From Planctomycetota bacterium (GTDB taxonomy: Bacteria; Planctomycetota; Planctomycetia; Pirellulales; UBA1268), in NCBI GenBank assembly GCA_003669255.1, contig QWPO01000060.1:1-38117 (forward strand): a stretch of 38,117 nucleotides of DNA. The letters run 5' to 3'. Shown here piece by piece: positions 17,341-23,904 of the stretch (its first letter is position 1; the number at the start of each line of letters is the position of its first letter). Position numbers and translations under genes: made by a program. The notes below the pieces were generated by a model that was not told the origin of the DNA, did not search any database, and saw nothing but the letters and a program-made list of their open reading frames with translations.

Positions 17341-18273
17341 TTAGTTGTTTTCCGGCAGACCTTCGACGTGGCCGATGTTCTTCACCGGGGCGAAGATCGC
17401 CTGCACGTCGCGGACGAGCTCCTCATCCAGCGGTTCCGCCGCCCACCTGGCCCACTCGCGAACGTTCGCCGGGTTGGCACTGCCCGCCACGGTCGTGGCG
17501 ATGCCGGGATTGGCAATCGAGAACTGCAGGGCGAGCTTCGCGATCGATGACCCACGGGCCCGGCAGAGGTCGGCTGCCCTCCGCGCCGCCCCCTTCACCT
17601 CCTCCGGCTCCTTGAGCCAGTGGGGAAGGGGGGCGTCGGTGAGCAGCCGAGCGCTGAAGGGCCCGGCGTTCATGACACCGATCCCCTTCGCCTCAAGATA
17701 CGCAATCGTCTCGTCGGCAAATCGCGTGTTCTGAAGCGTGTACTGGTTGTAGTTGAGCACGCAGTCGACTTCGGCCTGATCGCAGATGAACCGAAAGATC
17801 TTCTGCGGATACCCACTGAAACCGATAAACCGGATCTTGCCCTGTTCGCGAGTCTTCCGCAGCGCGGGCAGCGTCTCATCCACGATCTGCTGCATCGGCA
17901 CGAACTCGATGTCGTGGCAGAGAATGATGTCGAGGTGGTCGGTACCGAGCCGGTGGAGTGACACGTCCACGCTCTCGGCCACCCGCTTCGCCGAGAAGTC
18001 GAAGTGACTGAGGTCGTAGCGGCCCAGCTTCGTGCAGAGCAGATAGTGGTCCCGCGGGATCGACTTGAGAGCCACGCCGAGCAGCACCTCGCTCATGCCA
18101 CGGCCATAAAAGGGGCTCGTGTCGATCAGGTTCAAGCCACAGTCGAGGGCGGCCTTCACGCTGCCGAGCGCCTCGTCGAGTGTGACCGAGCGAAACTCCT
18201 GGCCGAGCGAACTCGCCCCAAAGGACAGGATCGGCACCTGCAGACCCGTCTTGCCAAGTGATCTGGTCTTCAT
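17341..18273 (-). CDS. Aldo/keto reductase, L-galactose/L-fucose 1-dehydrogenase-like
   Basis: 310 residues from ATG 18273, preceded by AGAGGA at normal spacing; the longer open frame upstream is non-homologous. The AKR catalytic tetrad is complete: Asp51 and Tyr56 (DTSPFYGRGMSE), Lys82 (CTKLGRY) and His120 (LCHDIEF). The sequence closely follows plant L-galactose dehydrogenase and bacterial L-fucose dehydrogenases as I remember them, with LGKTGLQV at the start, DTSPFYG, FDFSAKRV, HCHDIEF-like and GKIRFIGFSGYP. Such enzymes oxidise the anomeric carbon of L-galactose or L-fucose with NAD(P) to the lactone. It lies directly upstream of the lactonase and downstream of the mutarotase. The direction (dehydrogenase, not reductase) is inferred from this context. 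Confidence 0.88.
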   Translation of the reverse strand: MKTRSLGKTGLQVPILSFGASSLGQEFRSVTLDEALGSVKAALDCGLNLIDTSPFYGRGMSEVLLGVALKSIPRDHYLLCTKLGRYDLSHFDFSAKRVAESVDVSLHRLGTDHLDIILCHDIEFVPMQQIVDETLPALRKTREQGKIRFIGFSGYPQKIFRFICDQAEVDCVLNYNQYTLQNTRFADETIAYLEAKGIGVMNAGPFSARLLTDAPLPHWLKEPEEVKGAARRAADLCRARGSSIAKLALQFSIANPGIATTVAGSANPANVREWARWAAEPLDEELVRDVQAIFAPVKNIGHVEGLPENN

Positions 18274-18283
18274 ATCGGTCCTC

Positions 18284-18739
18284 TCACGAAAACGTGCGGC
18301 AGCCGACGGAGAGCAGGAGATTCGCCCACGGCTGAGTGTCGGCCGTCTGAATGGTGAGCACATGGTCGTCCGACGCGACGGCCGCGTAGAAATCCCACTT
18401 CACGATCGGGGCGACTTCGCAGGGCGACTTCGCCGCGGCAAGGATCCGGCGGTACTCCGCCCAGACCGGCGGATCTCCGGGGGTCGCGGCGGCGTAGGAA
18501 TCGGCCCGATCGACGCCCATCGTGAACACCTCGTCGATCTGCACGGCCGCGAGCACCGCCTCGAAGACCTGTGCCACCGTCGGCAGACCGGGCACGAGCT
18601 GGAGCGACACGAGCTCAGCCCGCGGGCCCCGCTTGTTGAGGGCGGGATAGTTGCCGTCGGCGATCAACACCTTCGAGTGGTGGCCCGATCGAGCAAGGAC
18701 ACGGAGGATGTCCGGGTGGAGCAGGGGGCCGTTGAGCAT
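18284..18739 (-). CDS. fucU: RbsD/FucU-family sugar mutarotase
   Basis: 151 residues; ATG 18739 with GGAG eight bases before it is preferred to the TTG one codon earlier. The family pattern is clear: LHPDILRVLARSGHHSKVLIADGNYPA with the conserved His in GHHSKV and the Asp-Gly after it, then the C-terminal KWDFYAAV and NLLLSVG segments. FucU interconverts the alpha and beta anomers of L-fucose and can act on other L-sugars; it works as a ring-shaped oligomer in the cytoplasm. Placed ten bases before the L-galactose/L-fucose dehydrogenase-type gene, it would supply the correct anomer for oxidation. This is the best single hint that the operon handles L-fucose-configured sugars, including L-galactose. 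Confidence 0.85.
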   Translation of the reverse strand: MLNGPLLHPDILRVLARSGHHSKVLIADGNYPALNKRGPRAELVSLQLVPGLPTVAQVFEAVLAAVQIDEVFTMGVDRADSYAAATPGDPPVWAEYRRILAAAKSPCEVAPIVKWDFYAAVASDDHVLTIQTADTQPWANLLLSVGCRTFS

Positions 18740-18757
18740 CAAAGGGTCTCCGCTGGA

Positions 18758-19573
18758 TCAGGCCGTGAGGTGCCGCCTGAGGCTCGCGATCGTCCTGGCC
18801 GCCGCCTCCGAGGCCGTCGGCAGGGGAAACACCTCGGCCGACAGCCAGCCTTCATACTGGATCGCCCTCAAAGCCGCCACGACGTGCCCGGCATCGGTGT
18901 GCCCAAACCCCATCGCCCGGCGGTTGGAGTCGGCCCAGTGAACGTGGCCCAGCCGTGGCCCGCAGGCCACGAGCGCCCCGGCGATGGTCTCCTCTTCGAT
19001 GTTCATGTGAAACAGATCGCAGAGGATGTTTATCGCGTCGAGGCCGTTGGCTTGAAGGAACGTAGCCGCCTCCGCCTGACGATTGAAGAGATCGGTCTCG
19101 TAGCGGTTGAGCGGCTCATAAAGGAGAGACTGGCCGTGGCGGGCGGCGCGGGCTCCGAGTTCGCCCAGGGCGTCGGCCAGCATCGAAAGGGCCGACTCCC
19201 GGGAGACGTCGCCACTTGTTCGGCCCTGCATCGACCCGATGATCGCCGGAGCCCCGAGCACGCCGGCCGCATCGACGATCGAGGCGATGAAGGCCCGTGC
19301 CCGCAGTCGTACGTCTCCATTGGCGTGACAGAGCGAGAGGCCGTGCTTCACCCAGCCGGCTCCCGTGCCGACGGCCGCGAGGCTCAGGTGATGGGCCTCC
19401 AGCAGCGGTCGCACGACCGAGGCCGCCACCTCGTCGGCATCGGCAGGAAAGATCTCGACGCCGTCGAAGCCATGCTCGGCGGCCATCCGGCATCCTGCCG
19501 CTAGGCCGTCGTGGAATACGAACGGCCCGCGCCTCACTTCCGGCACCAGGCAGATCGTGATCGCCGACTTCAC
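18758..19573 (-). CDS. Sugar isomerase/epimerase TIM barrel (ketose 3-epimerase type)
   Basis: 271 residues. The start is GTG 19573, whose GTGA overlaps the stop of the UxaE-like gene; the upstream open frame is non-homologous. It belongs to the AP-endonuclease-2-like xylose-isomerase superfamily. Four metal ligands can be placed, Glu153 (LYEPLNRYE), Asp186 (ILCDLFHMN), His212 (GHVHWADSN) and Glu247 (SAEVFP). Their spacing of 33, 26 and 35 residues equals that of D-tagatose 3-epimerase. It probably isomerises or epimerises a free ketose or keto-acid with a divalent metal in the cytoplasm. Its step in the pathway is unclear: it could be an alternative epimerase to the upstream UxaE or act on a side product. 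The family is secure, the substrate is not. Confidence 0.82.
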   Translation of the reverse strand: MKSAITICLVPEVRRGPFVFHDGLAAGCRMAAEHGFDGVEIFPADADEVAASVVRPLLEAHHLSLAAVGTGAGWVKHGLSLCHANGDVRLRARAFIASIVDAAGVLGAPAIIGSMQGRTSGDVSRESALSMLADALGELGARAARHGQSLLYEPLNRYETDLFNRQAEAATFLQANGLDAINILCDLFHMNIEEETIAGALVACGPRLGHVHWADSNRRAMGFGHTDAGHVVAALRAIQYEGWLSAEVFPLPTASEAAARTIASLRRHLTA

Positions 19574-20832
19574 GCCCGGACCCTTGTGGACGCGAACAGC
19601 GGCCGCAGGTGCCGGTCGTAGATGTTCTCGGTGACCTGTTTCGCCACGACGTCGCGGTTGGCCACCAGCAGGTCGGTGTATCGCTGCCCCTGCTTCGCCG
19701 CCACCTTGAACGACACGTGGACGAGTTGCCGCATGTGCGGATTGAAGGCGGGGTTTGCGGGCACGTGCCGCAGGGCGGCCGCCAGCTGAGAACCGCTCCA
19801 CGAAGCCACCTCCGCCGGGGCGGGCAGTTTTGCCCGGTCGATGTCGATCACCGTGGCGTAGGGAGCGCAGAACTCATCGACATGGTCGTAGGCATAGGCA
19901 TAGATCTCCTTGGCAAGCGCCAGGCCATCGCCCTCCGCTTCGGCCAAGCCAATCATCTCCTCCAGCCAGGTCGTGCCGGCCGTCTTGAGATGCAGCCCCG
20001 CACCCGTCCGCTCCACGATCCGGCGAATGATGGGGTAGAGCGAGAACTTGTCGCTGCCGCTGTGCACGGAGAGCTTGAGGTTCTTGGGCAGGCCATAGCG
20101 GTCGGCCGCGTAGGCGAGCACCGCCACGTCGTCAGAAAACTCTTTCTCGAACCCGGCGAGATCACCGACGTAGTCCACGCCCTTGTTGAACCGGCCGGTG
20201 AACTTGGGCGCGATCGTCTGGAGCGGCACGCCCTCGTCGGCGAGCAGGGCAAGGATCACGAGGAGTTCCGGCGGCGTCTGCGCCGCGTCGGTCTCGTCCA
20301 TGCTCACCTCGATGGCCACGCCGTCGCCATGCTTCGCGCGGATGTGCCGAAAGATCTCGCCGGCCTCGCGGCACGCCAGCAGGTAACTCTGAGCCACCGT
20401 GCCAGACGTCTGTGCCGAGAGCGGCACCGGGACGGCGATGCCTGGGATCGTGAGCGGCGCGCGCAGCTCAGGGTGTCGGGCGAGAAATGCGGCGACGTCG
20501 GCCTCACTCGCCGGCTTGCCGATCGAGTCGGCAACGTCGATCGTGAAAAAGTCGCTCGAGTCGAGGAACCTGTCGACCGTCTCGAGGCGAATATGGTCGG
20601 CGTCGACGAACCACGGATGCGGCCACTTCCGCGCCGCGACTGCGGCACTCGCCGCATCCCGAACGCTCGCCGGCTCGCTACCGATGAAGGAGTGTTCGCG
20701 GTTCGACTTGTTCCACACCGGCGACACGACGACACCGTCCGCGGCGAGCCGCTCGAAGGCGGCCAGTTGAGCCTCGGCCTGGTGCGCGAATCGGTCACCG
20801 ACGCCAAACGTGAATCGTGGGAGTGTGAGCAT
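19570..20832 (-). CDS. uxaE: Tagaturonate/fructuronate epimerase (UxaE)-family protein
   Basis: 420 residues from ATG 20832; no clear ribosome binding site was found, and the first gene of the run may use a leader. I place it in the UxaE family by the recurring pattern GxGDR (10-14), VDADHI (76-81), FFTIDVADS, LSVHSGSDKF (His257 onward) and LHLKTAGTTW, with length near 420-480. UxaE, described in Thermotoga, interconverts D-tagaturonate and D-fructuronate. Here the downstream LgoD-like enzyme would make tagaturonate from L-galactonate, and the product fructuronate would enter the KDG route through genes not in this window. His/Asp residues in these motifs are likely metal ligands. The family call is from memory of motifs; a related sugar-acid epimerase with another substrate is possible. 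Confidence 0.72.
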   Translation of the reverse strand: MLTLPRFTFGVGDRFAHQAEAQLAAFERLAADGVVVSPVWNKSNREHSFIGSEPASVRDAASAAVAARKWPHPWFVDADHIRLETVDRFLDSSDFFTIDVADSIGKPASEADVAAFLARHPELRAPLTIPGIAVPVPLSAQTSGTVAQSYLLACREAGEIFRHIRAKHGDGVAIEVSMDETDAAQTPPELLVILALLADEGVPLQTIAPKFTGRFNKGVDYVGDLAGFEKEFSDDVAVLAYAADRYGLPKNLKLSVHSGSDKFSLYPIIRRIVERTGAGLHLKTAGTTWLEEMIGLAEAEGDGLALAKEIYAYAYDHVDEFCAPYATVIDIDRAKLPAPAEVASWSGSQLAAALRHVPANPAFNPHMRQLVHVSFKVAAKQGQRYTDLLVANRDVVAKQVTENIYDRHLRPLFASTRVRA

Positions 20833-20990
20833 GCGGAGAGAATACCGCGGCTGAAGACCGCTTGATACCGTTCTGCGCAACAGATTCGACTACGGTTTTC
20901 TGCGGTTCTGATGCGTGCTGCTCCGTCCCAACGCGCCAAACCCGGCTGCGGGACGGGGCGCGGGTAGCCCCGAGCCACCACGGGATGCCT

Positions 20991-21011
20991 GTGCAGGTTG
21001 ACAACCTGCAC
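20991..21011. repeat. Perfect 21-base palindrome, relative of the 14756-14808 elements
   Basis: GTGCAGGTTG-A-CAACCTGCAC: ten-base perfect arms around a single base, followed by CTACG as in the copy ending at 14808. The shared CAGGTT/AACCTG core and tail mark it as the third member of one dispersed hairpin family in this window. Confidence 0.6.
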
Positions 21012-21156
21012 CTACGTGTGGGGCACGCACTCAGCGAGGGGCTGCCAGTGCCCCGGGAGCCGGGCTATGGAAGCTAGCGTAGCCACGACCAATCCGCCTG
21101 CGGCGGATCGGTGCCCGGCGAAGCGCAGCGAACATGCAGTGAGCGTCAGGCAGGAT

Positions 21157-21176
21157 GCCGGACGCGAACGTCCGGC
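21157..21176. repeat. Eight-base perfect stem with CGAA loop
   Basis: GCCGGACG-CGAA-CGTCCGGC. The arms are perfectly complementary. It lies 80 bases beyond the stop of the GNAT gene on the minus strand, so it could act in 3' end formation of that transcript, but no T-run follows. Confidence 0.45.
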
Positions 21177-21255
21177 GATGGGGCATTGGCGGCCCCGAGC
21201 CACGCACGACGCCCTTAACCCGGAGCCGACGCACAGCTCGTCACCCGGACCGGTA

Positions 21256-21804
21256 TCACCCGTCCGTGGGATCCGCCGGCGTCGGCAGGAGGAGTTGCCA
21301 GAACTCGAGGTCGAGCCAGCGGCCGAACTTGAAGCCGGCCTCACGGACCGTGCCGCAGCAGCGGAAGCCGAGCGAACTGTGCAGGGCCACGCTCGCCACG
21401 TTCGTCGCATCGATGCCGGCGATGATCATGTGGATGTCTCGCTTCTTCGCGGCAACGATCAGCGCCTGAAGAAGCTGCCGCCCAACGCCCTCGCCACGAT
21501 ACTGCTCGTCGACGTAGACCGAGTGCTCGATGGAGTATTTGTACGCCGCCCGCGGTCGAAACGGGCCCCAGGTGGCAAAGCCAGCAAGCACTCCCGGCTC
21601 CCACTCGATGCCAAGCACGGGCACATCAGCCCGCTCTCGGTCGGCAAACCACTCTCGCATCACCGCTTCGGTCCGCGGGGCGTATTCGTAGAGTGACGTC
21701 GAGTTGAGGATCGCGTCGTTGTAGATCGACTGGATCGCCGGGAGGTGGGCGGCGGTGCAGGTGATCACCTCGCGGCGCGGTGGGGCAGGCTTCTTGCGGG
21801 GCAT
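21256..21804 (-). CDS. GNAT N-acetyltransferase, phosphinothricin acetyltransferase/MnaT-like
   Basis: 182 residues from ATG 21804, six bases after the symporter stop. It is a GNAT fold enzyme of the Pat/MnaT group: IQSIYNDAILNSTSLYEY near residue 30, YKYSIEHSVYVDEQYRGEGVGRQLL with the acetyl-CoA-binding R-G-E-G-V-G-R loop (Q/R-x-x-G-x-G/A), and the typical ATNVASVALHSSLGF and WLDLEFWQLLL end. Members N-acetylate small amines such as methionine derivatives or phosphinothricin, mainly as detoxification. Operon position behind an acetate-type symporter is probably incidental. The family is certain and the substrate unknown. Confidence 0.9.
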   Translation of the reverse strand: MPRKKPAPPRREVITCTAAHLPAIQSIYNDAILNSTSLYEYAPRTEAVMREWFADRERADVPVLGIEWEPGVLAGFATWGPFRPRAAYKYSIEHSVYVDEQYRGEGVGRQLLQALIVAAKKRDIHMIIAGIDATNVASVALHSSLGFRCCGTVREAGFKFGRWLDLEFWQLLLPTPADPTDG

Positions 21805-21810
21805 CGGCGA

Positions 21811-23565
21811 CTAACGGCGGGAGGCGGAGGGGGTGACGGGCGGTGGAGTGAGCAGCGAGACCACAATGAGGACGAGGAAGCCGAGCGGGATCGTCACCAG
21901 CCCCGGCTGGCTGAACGGGGTGAGGGCCAGATCGCGCGAGATTCCGTAGACCTTTTCGAAGGTGTCGGCCGACAGGAGAATCCATGCCAGCGACGCCAGC
22001 ATACCCACCGTGACGGCTGCGATGATCCCCTGCCGCGTCGTCCGCGGCCAGAAGAGCAGCATCACGAGGGCCGGCAGGTTGGCGCTGGCCGCGATGTTGA
22101 ACGCCCAGCCCACCAGGAAGCTCACGTTGAAGTTGCGGAATACGATCCCGAGCACCATCGCCACGATCCCGAGACCGACGGCCGCCAGCTTGCCCACGCG
22201 GATCTTCTCGTGGTCGTTCATCCGCACGCCCAACACGTTCTCCACGAGGTCGTGAGCCACCGCCCCGCTGCCGGCCATGATCAGCCCGCTGACGGTGCCG
22301 AGGACGGTCGTGAACGCGATCGCCGAGATCACGGCGAAGAGCGTGTTGCTGAAGCTCTTCGCCAGGAGCGGGGCCGCCATGTTGGTGTCGGTGGGGTCGA
22401 GGGCACCGGAAGTCATCGCGCCGAGGCCGAGGAACAGCGTGAGCACGTAGAATACACCGATGGCGGCGATGCCCACCACGGTGCTCTTCCTTGCCGCAGC
22501 GGCGTCCTTGACGGTGTAGTAGCGGATCAGGATGTGCGGCAGCGACGCGGTGCCGCAGAACAGGGCCAGCATCAGGCTCGCAAAGTCGAGTCGGTCGGCG
22601 AGTTTTCCCGTGGTGAGACCCTTGAAGTATCCGCCGGGCTTGAGCAGGTCTGAGCCCTGCTTCTCGACGGGAGAATACGTGGTGTGTAATCCATCAGCAT
22701 CCACGTGTTTCTTTGCAGACCACGTGACGATCGTCGAATCCTCGAGCGCCGAGAGGTAGGCAAGCGGCCCGAGTGGACCGGTTGTCCGCGCATCGCCGAA
22801 TCGCTCCGGCAGCCTGAGGATCGTGCCCACCGGCCGCAGGTCGTGGTCCTTCGACTGTGGCGCACCGTCCACGAGCACGGCGCCGTCGGGCTGTACCGTC
22901 TTCACCTGCGGGGCGAGGTTCTCTTCACCGGAGCGACCGGCGTTGACGACCAATCCACGCCCCAGGATCAGCACCGTGAGCACGCCGCAGAAGAAGACGA
23001 GCAGCGACCCCTTGATGAACTGCACCCAAGTCGTCGAGACCATTCCCGCTGTGACCACGATCAGCGTGACCGTCACACCCACGAGGATCACGCCCGCCTC
23101 GTGCGGCAGGCCGAGCAGCGGCTTGATGAGTGAGCCGGCGCCAACCATCTGCGGGATCAGGTAGAAGATGCTCACCACCAGCGTCGAGATCGCCACGGCG
23201 AGCTTGATGCCGCGGCTGTTGAACCGGCTGTCGAGGGCGTCGGCAAACGTGAACTTGCCGAGGGCCTTGATCGGCTCGGCGATCACAAACAGCGCCACGA
23301 TCCAGCCGGCCAGGAAGCCAATGGAGTAGAGAAAGCCGTCGTAGCCCGAGAACGCGATCATCCCGCAGATGCCGAGAAACGACGCGGCGGAGAGGTAGTC
23401 GCCGGCGAAGGCGATCCCGTTGACGAACCAGTGGATCTGACCGTGGGCGGCGTAGTAGCCGCTGGCCGACTGCCCCTTGCGTCCCAGCCAGAACGAGAGT
23501 GCGAGCACGCCAAGCACGAAGGCGGCAAAGATGGCGACGGCGACGAGCGAGGTCTGGTGGATCAT
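21811..23565 (-). CDS. actP: ActP-type sodium:solute (acetate/monocarboxylate) symporter
   Basis: 584 residues, start ATG 23565 with GGGAG upstream. A polytopic inner-membrane protein of the solute:sodium symporter family with many hydrophobic helices. The ActP subgroup is indicated by SASGYYAAHGQIHWFVNG, AGDYLSAASFLG near residues 54-65 and CGTASLPHILIRYYTVKD. It would import acetate or a related short carboxylate with a cation. A long hydrophilic insertion at about residues 205-325 between helices is larger than in E. coli ActP; such insertions occur in planctomycete homologues as I remember them. It is 13 bases behind the DUF485 gene, the usual YjcH-ActP pairing. The neighbouring sulfatase operon runs in the same direction 80 bases upstream. 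The exact substrate could be acetate, pyruvate or lactate. Confidence 0.9.
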   Translation of the reverse strand: MIHQTSLVAVAIFAAFVLGVLALSFWLGRKGQSASGYYAAHGQIHWFVNGIAFAGDYLSAASFLGICGMIAFSGYDGFLYSIGFLAGWIVALFVIAEPIKALGKFTFADALDSRFNSRGIKLAVAISTLVVSIFYLIPQMVGAGSLIKPLLGLPHEAGVILVGVTVTLIVVTAGMVSTTWVQFIKGSLLVFFCGVLTVLILGRGLVVNAGRSGEENLAPQVKTVQPDGAVLVDGAPQSKDHDLRPVGTILRLPERFGDARTTGPLGPLAYLSALEDSTIVTWSAKKHVDADGLHTTYSPVEKQGSDLLKPGGYFKGLTTGKLADRLDFASLMLALFCGTASLPHILIRYYTVKDAAAARKSTVVGIAAIGVFYVLTLFLGLGAMTSGALDPTDTNMAAPLLAKSFSNTLFAVISAIAFTTVLGTVSGLIMAGSGAVAHDLVENVLGVRMNDHEKIRVGKLAAVGLGIVAMVLGIVFRNFNVSFLVGWAFNIAASANLPALVMLLFWPRTTRQGIIAAVTVGMLASLAWILLSADTFEKVYGISRDLALTPFSQPGLVTIPLGFLVLIVVSLLTPPPVTPSASRR

Positions 23566-23578
23566 CGTGGCGGCTCCC

Positions 23579-23824
23579 TCAGCGTTCTGCTCTGAGGATC
23601 ATGTAGGCGACTGCCAGCCCGAAGGCGGCGGCGATCAACCCCATGCCGTAGACGATCGCGAGGTTCACGCCGCCAAACGGCCGCAGTGACAGCAGGTCGG
23701 GCCGCACGAGCACCAGCGCCATGAAGCCGCCGTAGAGGGCCACGTAGACCCAAAACAGGGCGAGTCCCACCGGGCTGGCCGCCGTGCCGTCGCCAGACTG
23801 TCGAGGATCGTGATCGGGCGCCAT
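23579..23824 (-). CDS. DUF485 small membrane protein, partner of ActP-type symporter
   Basis: 81 residues from ATG 23824, with AGGGGGAG just upstream; the longer open frame has no homology and overlaps the sulfatase spacer. Two hydrophobic helices (LALFWVYVALYGGFMALVLV and LAIVYGMGLIAAAFGLAVAY) joined by a short loop with RPDLLSLRPFGGVN match the DUF485/YjcH family, which is habitually encoded just before acetate symporters and is probably an accessory subunit. Here it is also directly before the symporter. Confidence 0.88.
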   Translation of the reverse strand: MAPDHDPRQSGDGTAASPVGLALFWVYVALYGGFMALVLVRPDLLSLRPFGGVNLAIVYGMGLIAAAFGLAVAYMILRAER

Positions 23825-23904
23825 GGCTCCCCCTTCGTCAGATTCCGTTCGTGGCCCATGCGGGCGACGGCCGCAAGGATACCCGCTGATCGCGGCGGCG
23901 TGCG

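Larger units (their letters stand above)
20833..21255. other. 423-base non-coding spacer with hairpins and short repeats
   Basis: No convincing gene lies here. The stretch upstream of the UxaE-like ATG (20833 to about 20960) should carry the promoter of the sugar operon; I cannot pick a reliable -35/-10 pair. The rest holds perfect inverted repeats at 20991-21011, 21092-21108 (ATCCGCC-TGC-GGCGGAT) and 21157-21176. It also holds a 12-base direct repeat GCCCCGAGCCAC at 20967-20978 and 21192-21203. The composition looks like a decayed, repeat-rich planctomycete intergenic segment. Short open frames crossing it have no recognisable family. Confidence 0.65.

Noticed and set aside
18119..20865. Long plus-strand open frames (461 and 418 codons) opposite the sugar operon
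   Set aside because: Mirror images of the AKR, FucU, TIM-barrel and UxaE-like genes; charged composition, no motifs.
20868..20890. Possible LacI-type operator TTGATACCGTTCTGCGCAA upstream of the UxaE-like gene
   Set aside because: Only the outer three bases of each arm match; no regulator gene is near. Too weak to call.
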